Assembly: GCA_026168455.1 (NCBI GenBank)
Contig: CM047425.1
Coordinates: forward strand, 88,353,580-88,417,579
DNA length: 64,000 bases
DNA from: Theocolax elegans
Lineage: Eukaryota > Arthropoda > Insecta > Hymenoptera > Cerocephalidae
Direction: 5' to 3'
Part shown: positions 37,030-48,620 of the stretch, piece by piece
Layout of the letters: each line of letters opens with the position of its first letter
How positions within the stretch are numbered: the stretch's first letter is position 1
Notes under the pieces: generated by a model
The model's input: only the letters and a program-made list of their open reading frames with translations
Databases searched by the model: none
What the model was told of the DNA's origin: nothing
Translations under genes and position numbers: made by a program

Positions 37030-37151
37030 CACGTGCATTTATGACATCATCTTTTTGCTACGCCACGTGTGTTCGTAGCGCGTTAAGCAATAATAAGCTC
37101 AGTAGAGTTCTTGAATGGGCAGCAGTAGCTACATTCTGCGCAAGGCACGTG
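37030..37151. promoter_or_regulatory. Cluster of three CACGTG E-boxes with a CRE-like site
   Basis: Canonical E-boxes lie at 37030-37035, 37064-37069 and 37146-37151, and TGACATCA lies between the first two. CACGTG is bound by bHLH factors such as CLK/CYC, Myc/Max and USF, and TGACRTCA by CREB/AP-1-type factors. Single CACGTG sites occur elsewhere in the window. Three in 122 bp in AT-rich DNA is denser than its background here. Confidence 0.25.
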
Positions 37152-37915
37152 CTGTTATCAAGTTAACTATATTTACCGATAAAACAGGCCATCCATACAC
37201 CTTCTTTGAATGAGCCTACTTTATTTTAATAAACTATACGTCAAATCCAAAAAAGTAATTACAAAACCCATATGTTTGATATTTTGTAACTTACGTCTCG
37301 ATTAAATATTTTATCTTCACTTTTTTCTAGTTTTATATCGTCAAAGCGCATGGAATGAAAGATAAAGATAAACAAAGAAAGTGAGAATAACGAGGGAACA
37401 TATTGACGAGCTCACGAAAAGCAATCAACGCATAGTAGAGAATCGAAGGACCTATGAATATGGATGAGTCTTGTGTTGCCTCACACCAACGTAGTTGTCT
37501 CTCACAGAGATATCGATACGATTTAACACTCATCCTCGCAGAAACGAATCAATACGCGATTGGCAAAACTAGATTTTAGATTTTTATTGCACTTTTGATA
37601 AAAATGATATTGATGTTCCCAGCTGCATTAGCCTTGTAACTTTTTGTGCCAATATTTACATTTATTTGGGGTAAAAACAATCCGTAGAATTAATAAGTTT
37701 TTTGTGAAGGTAGTTTTTTAGCTGTCGTTGATAAATTATCCAAGGAGCACGGAAAAAATAATCAGTATAATGGTATACTGATATTTTTAAGCTGAACTTG
37801 ATAACTTGCTTTTTGCAATAATATATATAATATTTGAACACTGTTTATCATTATACTTATATAGAAATATTCTATATTATTTCACCAAATAACAACTTTA
37901 ATAAATGAAAGTTAA

Positions 37916-38053
37916 AAGCTTGCGAGCTTTTGTCGGTAAGTCATCGACTTAAGACAGAGCTATATCGTGTATCGATCACAACAAGTTCTGTATTATCGGC
38001 ACGAAAAGCTCGCAAACTCCCAATGATAAATTCACTTTATGACTTACCGACAG
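37916..38053. other. Two interleaved inverted-repeat pairs
   Basis: GCTTGCGAGCTTTTG (about 37919-37932) pairs with AAAAGCTCGCAA (38004-38015). TGTCGGTAAGTCA (37931-37943) pairs with TGACTTACCGACA (38040-38052). The order is A-B-A'-B', not A-B-B'-A', so the two stems cannot nest. They would either exclude each other or form a pseudoknot. Confidence 0.4.
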
Positions 38054-41000
38054 ATGGTATTTAACTACTGCGGTGGATAGATGGAAAACTTACCTGCAAA
38101 AGAAAAAGTAAAATGTTAGAGTACGTAGATTCAGTATGTTCAAGTAGCGCGAGGCTTAATTTAGTCAGCCAATCGTTTATACGTCAATTAAACATGTGCA
38201 TAAGTAATGCGATGAATAATAATTTCCGCTACACACCTACTCCCATAATTCATACAAACCGGGAATAAACGTTATCATGCAGAAAAATTTATTGACATAC
38301 TAATTTCCCATGCAACGAGGAATTTCATGCTGCAGATCGTGAATACGTATTGTCCCCAAGCGCAACTCAATGAATATCTCGAATGATACCGTGTGGCACG
38401 TTATGTAGATAATTCAATATTCACAGTGTTCACATGTTTTTTGCATGAATCCAAGCATATGTTTCTCTTACGATTCTCCAGTGTATTATTATTCATTCCT
38501 TAGCGAAATCAAAATTCAATTCTTATGGAGAGAGTTAGTAATTTCACAGAATTATCGTGTAAATCATAATTTACTACACTTTAACCTATATTTGCTTTGC
38601 TTGTTAGGTAACTTTTTAAATCCCTAACAATATTTTGATTCATGTGATTGAATTCGAATTTTTTATTTTTTTGGCTAATCTTAATGGTTTTCAAATGCAA
38701 AATGGAGTCTCTTAACGTTACTAGGTAAAGAAAATTCTATATCTATAACATAAAAAATAGCTATAAATACTTATATATTCTACATTTGGGCAAAAAGTTA
38801 TATAGAAGGGCAATTACGAAGAACGGAGAAAAAATATCGCTTGTGTACATAAAAAGGGCATCAAAGACTGCTCTCTCGATTTTCATTGTTCCGTGAAATT
38901 CTGTTCTATGAGTCAATGGTTTATTTCGGAAATTGGTGAAACGCTACCTTCCGTATAATAACGTGAAAAAGATGTTGCCGTATCACTAAAACTTTCACCC
39001 GTTTTACGATCGCTACGAAAATATTCAGGGACATTAAAGAGTTGCATTGTGATTACGAAAGTGGATGATTCATATGTATAGAAATAAGAAATAAAAGAAA
39101 TATATAGATATTTTGATAAATGCAGATAAAAATAATAAAATTTCTACTATTGCTCGATTAAATGTTTTTTGGGGACTCTGAAAATATAAATTTGAAAACA
39201 CAATTTTAAAAATTTTATCATGAAAACCGGCACATCTCGTAGATCGTAAAAACTTTAGTCATCTTTGCATCCGACTGAAATGTTAATACAGAGTAGTTTT
39301 ACGCTCTTCATTCTAGTACAAAAATTATGTCGGTGTACGCGTGAATGGAAACTTTAAAACTTTCCAGAAACATCGATAAACATAAATAAATTTTTTTATT
39401 AAGTATTATCTATTAGTTTTCAATCTACGAAATAATTTGTTTTGCAAATGTGCGTGTACGTGGGTACATGTAAATTTATATACTATAAATAAATACTTGA
39501 TATAGGAAACGTATGTTGCTGATTCACAAACAGATTAATTAAATTTATTAAACAAACTAAATTAGTCAAAATATTTTCTCAGCAGTGAATAAAATGAGAT
39601 TGGTGTTCGATCTATCAGATCATCACTATATATATATATAAATTACGTGAGTATCTTGGATAGTACATAATACTATACTGCCATCCTAACATCCTATACA
39701 TATACTGCCATCCTAAGAAAGTATACGTTATCTCTAGCAAAAGTTTTCGAGGAAAATAAGATTTTATAAATTGGTATGCTGCAGTTAGATTTTATTTTTA
39801 ATTGAATATTATCATTATTTTTTATTATCTATATATATAAAAATATATTGTTTACTCTATGCGACTTGTTTAAATGTTATTTTGTGATATGTATATTATT
39901 TACTCTATCAACTTATTTAAATTTTATTTTGTGATATGTATCTGTATAAATAAGAATAATAAAAAATTATTATAGCACGTTTCAGCTTAGAAAAGGTGCT
40001 TATTTTTTGTAGATAGAACAAACTATTTTAGGGTTATTTTACCAATTTAGGACATTTTTCTCAGGAGCGGAGTATAATACATTCAGTATTATTTGAATAA
40101 TTCTGTTTCAACAAATTAATGGTTTACTATTTTTCATTGTAAAAAAATTTATTCTTTACCACATATTGTAAAACTGTAGTAAACGAATATTTATTGCAAC
40201 ATGTGAACGTGGAAACTCTTAAATATTATACAAACAGCTATGTTATTATTTTCTTTAGCTTGCAATTTTTTATACGTAATTTATTGGGTAAAACAAGTAT
40301 ATCATTCTTAACGCAATTCCTTAAATTGTTTTAATATATATAACGCAATACGTAATATATGAAAGTATGTGTATATTAAAAATTTTCATGACCAATTGTA
40401 GGCCACTAGAGTTCTTCTAACCTTCCTGAAAAGAGAATAAATTGTAGCGCGTGAGCGGAAAGTATAAAAGTAAAGTAATTTGCTAAACGATTGTTCATCA
40501 TAAATTTACGTTACGTAAATAATGAAATACGTAAGTGATGTTTGATTGCATGCATATTACAAGTAATATTTAAAATTACTTTACGTATATTTTATACGTC
40601 GCAATTAAAATGCTTCAATTTAGTGCGATAATTTATACGTTGTGTAAAATTCATGAAGATACATACTCTTTATTATACTTACATGATAATCTATATTTTT
40701 ATCGATATTAAATCTTTATTAAACTGAATTGAGTTTGGAAACCTCGATTAAAGACCCTAAATTAATTAGTTATTAGTTTGACAAACTATACATAAAAAGT
40801 AATTGCAATATTACATCTTATTATATTTTAAGAGTGATAATACAAGCGGTGACATAATAAAATTTACGAATATAATTTGATAGTTAAAAATAGTTAAAAT
40901 TGGTATTTAAACTATACAAATAAAGATAGTAAGAGCATTATAGTTAAAGCATTAAAGTTTATAAGATATACAATTAATTATGATTTATTATTGCAAATTC

Positions 41001-42000
41001 AATTACCTTGAAATAATTATACATAATAAATTATATCAGAAAATAATATCATAAATAATAGTAATATTTTTAAATAATCTACTAACAGGTTTCTATAATT
41101 TACCCTCAGTGAAACTTAACAAATTAAAGCTAAGTACTACAATTATCATTATAAAATTATCAACAAAATTTAAATATTATAAATAGTAACGATATAAGTG
41201 TTTTATTAGTATTAGTAGGATATTCATATTAAAGAAATAACATAAATAATCAAGTTGCGTTCGTATATGTAAATAAATTACAAGTTAAAACAAAATTTAC
41301 ATTTACGATTTGCAGCGCGTTATTATTAATATCGTTCAATGATAGATTTTGTTTTAGCAAAAAATTTATTTTTGGACGATTTTGTTTCTAATTATTATTC
41401 AATTAAGCCGATAATGTTAACGAATCGTATAATTTTGGGGGTTAGCAAGCGGAGGGAACAGGGAGCAAAATTCCATTATATATATTAGGGATTTCACAGA
41501 ACTTTTGATTTGCTAGTTACTTCCAGTTTTTAATGCTATTTGATAATTTTTATCAAATTAAAAAAATCATTTCTTAAAGAAAAAAGATCACAAAATATAG
41601 TAACCATTATTTATTATATATTAATAATAAATAACATATTACTTAAAAAAATTATAATTTATTGCATTTCCATTAACATTTGTTGTGACTCGCTCAATTT
41701 TTTGCTTTATTAGGTTTTTAAAAAAAAATTTTAGATCATAATACTTTGGAAAATGTGTTGGAAGGGAAAATTTTGTTAAACAAAAAAAATTATTTTAATG
41801 AAATTAAATATCTTATTTTCTCGGAAAGCAAGAATTTATTTTGTTACTTTTTTCTGAAGTTCGTTTCAGCCAAACAAATATTACGTGCTATAAAATGTGT
41901 TTTTTTAAACAGTTAATAAAAAAGAGCAATTACTTTCATAAGCATTGATAACATGCTAGTAATGTGTCGATGTTTTTATTTTTATTTGGAGTTTGTGATA
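38054..42000. other. AT-rich non-coding DNA
   Basis: No gene recognised. A diverged tandem duplication of ~48 bp lies at about 39851-39945. ATACTGCCATCCTA is repeated directly near 39674 and 39702. Confidence 0.55.
39851..39945. repeat. Tandem duplication, ~48 bp period
   Basis: Two adjacent copies begin TTTACTCTAT at 39851 and 39899. Both contain ATTTTGTGATATGTAT and differ at several positions. Confidence 0.6.
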
Positions 42001-42005
42001 ATCAC

Positions 42006-42660
42006 ATTTTAGGCAGAACCGGTAGACTATCCTAGTCCCCTCGTGTCGAGTTTGTCTAAGTCTAGTCGTTTCACGTCACAACGAGGAGGTGCACTATGCA
42101 ATTACCGTTCGATAGCGATTCGTCTGCAAGACCGATGGCGATGTACTGATGATTGCTGGCTGTATAGATCTCGATCACCCTCTAGCCTTTTAGCCTTAAG
42201 GTCATGTTGATTGAAACGAGGGTTACGTCGGGTATAGAATACTCAAAGTCGGGTCGTCTTTACGTCGGCGTGTTGCTCTCATTTACCACTGTCAGTTCTA
42301 GCCTTGCGACCATCTCCAACAGCAGTCTTTCACGTCTGTTCATCTCGGGCAATCTCCACTCGACCGCGCTCAAGTTAAAATCACCTGCCACGAACTTATT
42401 GCCTGGGACGTCTCTTATGGCATCTTCAAGAGTCTCCAGCTCTTCCGCGTATTTGAGAGCACCGTAATTCAGGCTCAGGTAGACGCTGACTAAAGTGATC
42501 ACCGATCGTCACCCAAACGAATTCCTCAACAGATTCCCGCCCGTTGATCCGCTTCGCGCTTCAATCCATATTGCCGCTGTGTTTTGCGCTGCTAGCGAGC
42601 CAGTTCGTCGGTGTTAAGTCTCGGTATTGTTCGCTTATGGCGAGTATGTACGCCCCCATT
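42006..42660 (-). mobile_element. Decayed R1-like non-LTR retrotransposon (LINE), endonuclease region only
   Basis: Read on the minus strand, the translation matches the APE-type endonuclease domain of R1-clade LINEs in order. First comes a segment with ILAISEQYR near 42640, then AAIWIEARSG after a frameshift near 42590. Next is VAGDFNLSAVEW, the GDFN catalytic motif, encoded near 42374-42385. A segment IPDVTLVS follows, then YTASNHQYI near 42137-42165, where family members have S-D-H, so the catalytic Asp appears changed to Asn. Stop codons interrupt it at the end of the longest frame (42502-42260), again before RVIEIYT, and downstream. Reverse transcriptase and gag-like ORF1 are absent. This is a dead, 5'- and 3'-truncated copy. 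R1 or a close clade is my best assignment. Confidence 0.75.
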
Positions 42661-42721
42661 TTAGACACAATTTGAGGGAGAGAGGGAGAAGTTAACCCGC
42701 GTAGAAAAAAATTCATGTGAA

Positions 42722-42784
42722 ATTTATGGCAAAATTGTGGCTAATGAGCAGAATCCATGATATCGCAAGGATTTTGCCATAAAT
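42722..42784. repeat. Short perfect inverted repeat
   Basis: ATTTATGGCAAAAT (42722-42735) and ATTTTGCCATAAAT (42771-42784) are exact complements separated by 35 bases. It lies just beyond the LINE fragment and could be a decayed foldback or MITE end. Confidence 0.5.
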
Positions 42785-43062
42785 ATTATTTAAATTAAAA
42801 TAAAAAAAATAATTAAAATTTGTTGCAAACGTATGGCATTTAATTAACATTTCCATAACATTTGTATAAAATTTGCGTATCTTTTAAATTAAATGTAATA
42901 ATTATCGAGTACGCCACCCTTTAAACAGTTACTGCATTATGTTAATAATATCATGTTACATTTTGTTCATGAAACAAAAATAGTCCTACAATACTTTTTA
43001 GTTTATTTATTAAAAATCACTACTACTAATTAATAACTAATAAGCATCAATAGAAGTGCTGA

Positions 43063-43130
43063 AATAATAATAAATAATAATAATAAAAATAATAATAAAT
43101 AATAAATAAATAATAATAATAATAAATAAT
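43063..43130. repeat. (AAT)n-rich low-complexity tract
   Basis: Interrupted AAT/AAAT units, imperfect throughout. Confidence 0.85.
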
Positions 43131-43984
43131 TTTCTGTCGGGTTACAATTTTAAATTATTTTCACTGTATTCATTACTTTATATTCTTATTTTTCTTGTTT
43201 TAAATAATAATATGGAAACCTTTTTTTTTAAATATTAATAAATTATTTCTGTTTATTTATAAAACTATCAGTTTATGTTCTTTCGTTATTTAAATAACAA
43301 TTATATTAAAATAAGTTAGTGCAATAGAAAATACTGAAATCAGTGCGGAAGTAATTGATATCTCTTAAGATTATTGTTTTACGTTTTTCAAGTATATTTT
43401 ACATTGTATTATTAGACTTTCACATTAATAATTTGCTTATTCATGATTAAAAGTAACGTTAACTTTCTCTATTTAAGACTTTTTTTGAGAATATTTTAAA
43501 AAACACCTTCCAAGATATTTTTGCTCTACATTATTTACCTTACTTTGTTTATTTTATACTAACGAATCTTACATAATACTTTAATTAATTCATTAAATGT
43601 CAAAAATACCTTCTGCGAAGGTGTAAAAATTCGCAATTATGATGTAATGTCAGCCACACTTTAACAATTATTACCTTACTTTATAAAAAGGTACTACAAC
43701 AGAAGGTACTGAAATCAAAATGGAATCAACAAGTATTTCTCATAAGTGAGTAATATATTGTTATCGGCATTTTCGAACTAAAAACTTTACTTTTGAAATA
43801 AAGCAGCCACATTTTACTCTTTGTTCGATATATATGTGGTAAAATTTTTACACAATACGGCCTTTTCAAAAAATTTTTTTGGCGCTTCGTTCTCGATCTC
43901 CAGTTTGGACTTCTCAGCAAGGAACTGGAGATTTTACCTTAAACGCCTGTTGTAAGATGATCGGCAAGATCGAAGACGAAACGC

Positions 43985-44160
43985 CAAAAATATTTTTGAA
44001 ATGGCCGTACTCTGGGAAATTCTACCGATCATAGTGGACAAAGAGTAAAATGTGCCTACTTTATTTCAAAAGTAAAGATTTAACTTTTTTTAGCCTATAA
44101 CTATCTATTATGCATATATATACGGGTCACCGAATGTTAAATTCATTCTTATTTCAACAA
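43985..44160 (+). repeat. Direct repeat, copy 1 (~177 bp)
   Basis: Nearly identical to 44663-44839 over its whole length. Shared landmarks include GGCCGTACTCTGGGAAATTC, GGACAAAGAGTAAAATGTGC and CGGGTCACCGAATGTTAAAT. The two copies bracket the inner palindrome. Confidence 0.8.
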
Positions 44161-44205
44161 TTAAAAAGTTATCCGGACAGATTTTAGCTTTTTTCAACAG
44201 CTTTC

Positions 44206-44661
44206 GACTGGTTTTTTTCATTTTTGTAACTTTATTTAAACAAAGTTACGGTAGTTTTTGCTCGAAAATAGCCTTTTTTTAAAATCTAAATATATTAAAA
44301 ACTTTATAGATACAAAAAAATGATAAAGAGAAAAAATGTCACTTTTATATCGTAGAATATGAAATGTTTTAAGTAAGAGCAAACAAAAAAATTTTTTATT
44401 ACCGTATTTTTTTTAAGTACAATCATCTTGAAAAAAATCAACCTGCAGAGGTAAAAATACAATTAATAAAAATTTTTTTGTTTGCTCTTACTTAAAACAT
44501 TTTTGTATTCTATGATATAAAAGTGACATTTTTTCTCTTTATCATTTTTGTATCTATAAAAGTTTTTAATATATTTAGATTTTAAAAAAAGGCTATTTTC
44601 GAGCAAAAACTACCGTAACTTTGTTTAAAATAAAGTTACAAAAATGAAAAAAAAACCAGTC
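44206..44661. repeat. Inner palindrome with ~195 bp arms
   Basis: Left arm 44206-44401 and right arm 44460-44661 are inverted copies with only a few differences, separated by ~58 bp. Landmarks are GTTACGGTAGTTTTTGCTCG on the left and CGAGCAAAAACTACCGTAAC on the right. High arm identity points to a younger origin than the outer repeats. Transcribed, it would give a long double-stranded RNA. Confidence 0.8.
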
Positions 44662-44662
44662 G

Positions 44663-44839
44663 CAAAAATATTTTGAAATGGCCGTACTCTGGGAAATTCT
44701 ACCGATCATAGTGGACAAAGAGTAAAATGTGCCTACTTTATTTCAAAAGTAAAGATTTAACTTTTTTTAGCCTATAACTATCTATTATGCATATATATAT
44801 ACGGGTCACCGAATGTTAAATTCATTCTTATTTCAACAA
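44663..44839 (+). repeat. Direct repeat, copy 2 (~177 bp)
   Basis: Second copy of 43985-44160, differing mainly by an extra TA in the short TA run. It abuts the right arm of the inner palindrome. Confidence 0.8.
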
Positions 44840-45299
44840 GTATTTCTGTTGAAAAATAACACATTTGTTTCTCTTCACAGACATTTCCCTTTTACACTGT
44901 TTTTAAATAAAAATACTTGCAGTACCATTCGTAAAGTAATTTTGCAAAAATTAACGCAAATTAACGCGTGGTGCAGGTATTACTTTATTTAAATACAATA
45001 AAAAAGAAAAATTCTGTTTTATCAGACATAGAGAAATTAGTTTTGCACAAATTAATATTATTATAAATATTATTGTTTATTTATTGCTGTAAGACATGGC
45101 AAGGCTAAAAACTATTAAATAAATTTCGTGTAGTATACTTTTCTGAAAGAAATATGATATTTTTCAACAGAAATACTTGTCTATTTCATTTTGATTTTAG
45201 TAGTTTCTGTAGCAGTAACTTTTTAAAAAGTAAGATAACAATTGTTAATGTGCGATTGAAATTACACCATTATATATTACATTTCGTGCATTATATGTT

Positions 45300-46840
45300 G
45301 CACTAAGCATATGGGATCAAACTTTATTGTTTCCCCATTTATTTAAGGAGCAATCAATATCATAGAGCCCCTGAAATGTTAAAATTTCTTTTTTATTCAA
45401 TTATTTGTTATTCAATTACTTCCCCTTCATCTATTTGCAAAAGATTTCCGCGTCGATGAATCGCTGTTTCACCGCGAACCTTACTTTGGTGCAATTACAC
45501 GAAAAGCCAACTCGGGGAATAGAAAGCGAATATACCATCAAGGATCGCTTCGTGCCGAATCTCATCGGATGGAGTAATACTGGAAGTGAGAATAAGAGGA
45601 AGCTCCTTTCAGACCCCGTAACATTGCCACTTTCTTCCTACCTACATATCTTTTACCTTTTACTTTCTTATTGTTAAAAAATTGAATCAACGCAAATATG
45701 CTTGAAATATGCAAGAGAAATCGTTACATAAGTAAGGGATATTCCATATAGTCTGCTTTTATAAAAGTCAGTAGAGGATGCAAAATTGTACATTGTTGAA
45801 TTTTAATTTTAATATTTTTTATCAATAAAGTTTTTAACAGAGTTTTTAATAAAGTTGTATTTAAGGTTATATATTTCATTACTTATTATAACTGGAATAC
45901 AGTAATTAAATAAATTAATATTTATCAGATACAGCGCAAAATTAATCGATATGTAAAAAGTCTTTTATTTCAACTTTTAGTTCGATATTCTAGATGTAAA
46001 TCGTAAGTTTCAAGAGATTATCTTGAAACAAACCGTTCATAAAGATATGAAAAGCAATTAAAGATCAGAAAATTTGATTCACTATATTATTTTGGCTATA
46101 AAATATAAGTTTAATTAGAAAAATAATAATTTTTCTTGTAGAGGAAGCTTCGTAATAGTAAAATTTTTCAAATTGTTAAAAACATGTTTGAAGTATGTTC
46201 TGAGATGTCCATGTGTTTATTGTGGACATAGACCTGAAGTCTTTTTTCCATTTTGCGAATTTTGGGAAAAAAGCGTTTTTGAATTATTGATTCGCTTTTA
46301 TTTTATAGCCAATATATAATTTTCCAAAAAATTATTTTTTAAAATTTTGAATTTTGCTGATTATATTTTTTAATAAATTTGGAAACAATAAAAAAATCTT
46401 TCTTTTAAAAAGGATCACTACTAGTTTATAAGTTAATAAAAGAACTGATTTTTCAAAAAAAATTGAATTTTTATTGTTGTACGTTTTTAAGCGTAAAAAG
46501 GTTTCTATTCAATTGAAATTTCGGAAAAGGTCGTATTTATGGTAACAACAATCCCTATTTTTTCAGCTTAAAAGATTTATAATAAGCAAAGTTATTGTTG
46601 AGTATAACATATTTTTGGATAAAATTTTTAATTATTCAAATCTCTGAATGTAATTGGTCAAATAGATTGAATAATATCATCGAAATAGAACGTAATAGTG
46701 TCTACATACTTTAAAAATTTCAATACTTTTTATCCAGTGGATTTGAGAAAAAAAAATATAATATAAAATGTAATTCTTCCGAAGAAAACTTATTTTCTCG
46801 TAAAGCATGCTTTAAAATAATAACATCTGCAATTTTTATT
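45300..46840. other. AT-rich non-coding DNA
   Basis: A GC-richer patch at 45440-45640 is open on the plus strand (45405-45677), but the translation shows no domain that I recognise. Nothing else is identified. Confidence 0.5.
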
Positions 46841-46849
46841 ATCATTTTA

Positions 46850-46965
46850 ACGATGTCTTTGTGAAGAAAGCATTTGTTGAAAATACATTCTCCAGTGGTT
46901 TTTATATCAATCGGCAGAGATCAGGAATCGAACCCCTCTGCAGGCCACTATTAACAGAAAATGAT
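46850..46965 (-). mobile_element. Fragment of a tRNA-derived SINE
   Basis: On the minus strand a perfect Pol III B box, GGTTCGATTCC (46924-46934), sits in a short GC-richer segment and is followed by non-tRNA sequence ending near the 46850s. The A-box half of the tRNA is missing or unrecognisable, so the copy is 5'-truncated or rearranged. B boxes can occur by chance, so the call rests on the match and its T-arm-like surroundings. Confidence 0.4.
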
Positions 46966-47394
46966 TTTAGGGTTTTTACATTTTTTAAAACTGTGATTTT
47001 AAATTCTGATGTATTCAATTATGGTTTTAGAGCATTTATTTATAATAATTATCAGTTTATAGAGTTAAATCAGTGCAAAACATAAATAATCTAAAATTGT
47101 TGGATATTTATGTTAGTATTAATTCAAAATATTCTAGTATGATACATTACATATTATATGTATAGGAGCGATACAGTAACTTTAAGGAAGCTACGTGACA
47201 ATGAATTAATAGCGTTTTTTTAAAAGACACATAGAGAAAATTATAGAAATAAAATAAAAAAGAATATTTTATTAAAGATAATAAAAATATATTTTTATTC
47301 CGTCGAAAATAAGATTTTGTAAATTTCATAAAAATTATCTGATATTATAAAAAAAATGTTCACTATGACGTTTAAGTATACCAAGTTATAAAAT

Positions 47395-47680
47395 GACTGA
47401 TAAGCTGCTCGTTCATCCCTTACAGAAATCAAATAAATACACCCGAGGACAAGAAGATGGAGAACGAGGAGGGTCGATAAAACCGCGATGTGATTTTCAC
47501 GGAAGAGCACGATGGGGATTTTCAAGTTTTAAGCCCCGCGGCAAAAATCCCTACTTAATATTCCTCGCGCACTCAATGTAATTGAGGCTCTGAACCTTGG
47601 CCTCCGTTTTGATATTAGTATGACTAGCGATGAGCTTATGCGCTCTAGGTGTAGAGCCACTACGCCCATCTCGTCATGTA
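47395..47680 (-). mobile_element. SINE-like element with degenerate tRNA-like head
   Basis: An isolated GC-richer ~285 bp block. Reading from about 47675 leftward, GATGGGCGTAGTGGCTC resembles an A-box region, and AAGGTTCAGAGCC (47586-47598, minus strand) resembles a B box, with an enlarged spacing between them. A ~180 bp non-tRNA body follows down to about 47395. Head plus unrelated body is SINE architecture. A plus-strand frame at 47393-47581 overlaps it and looks incidental. Confidence 0.4.
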
Positions 47681-48620
47681 AACAATTCTTTTTAATAATT
47701 CTAAAAAGTAAATTGATGTAAGATTCTATTAATTCTTTTATGGCAATTGAAATTATTACTTTTTAAATTATATATAAAAATACTGTGTATATTAAATATG
47801 TTATAATAATGATTTTATATTAATAATTCATTATTTTATAAATACTGCAATTTATACTGCAAGATCCACTCTTACTTCGTTTTATATTTTATTTTTTATT
47901 TTAAGCTTAAATGTCTCGCACACGAAAAATTGTGTCAATAAATTATATAAGATTTTATAATAAACATTGCTTAGCATAAAAGATTCTAAATTTTCTACTA
48001 AAATTAATAATTTTATTGTAATTATCAAACACTTACTTTATAGAATTTTAGAAAAGAAAAATTAATTACACGACTTTATAAAATATTTCAAATAATAGAT
48101 AAAATTTCGTGCCAATAAAATAAGATCTTATGATTCTTACAAAAAATGATTTTTTATTGATTTTTTTTCTAATAAGGCTAAAGTTATAATATCAATTGGT
48201 AAAATGTGAAAGCGAAGGTGCTATTACTATAATAATAAAAATTTTATTAACGTAAAATTATAATTTTTGAATAAACGTATAATAAGCACAGTTTGTGCAA
48301 TTCGCCCAACATATCGAATGAATTATATATATATGCGTAAAAGAGGTCAAGAAAATTAAAAAACTCTCGACGACTAGAAAATTAAAACCAAAAATTGATT
48401 AATAATTAGTTTGATTATTAATAATTTACAAATCATTTAATAATTTGATTATTTATACTCACAGTATCTGATCAGTGGGTGAGTTATTATTATCTTGTAC
48501 ACGATTATTCCTTACAGACTCTAAGCTGCAAGATAACCATTATTAATTGAATTTAAATAAATTTTAATTAAAACGAAAAATAATAAAAACAAAATGAAAT
48601 ATAGTTACAATAATTTTATA
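47681..48620. other. AT-rich non-coding DNA
   Basis: Nothing recognised. Confidence 0.6.

Larger units (their letters stand above)
43640..45270. mobile_element. Foldback-type DNA element with diverged terminal inverted repeats and nested repeats
   Basis: The left end (about 43640-43742) and right end (about 45168-45270) are inverted copies at roughly 80% identity by eye. Shared words on the left arm are TTTAACAATTATTACCTTAC, ATCAAAATGGAAT and ACAAGTATTTCT. Between them lie a long inner palindrome, two near-identical direct repeats and a further diverged inverted pair (about 43740-43905 with 43975-44110). No transposase-like frame is present, so it would be non-autonomous. Exact termini and a target duplication could not be fixed. 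The structure may be several related elements inserted into each other. Confidence 0.5.
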
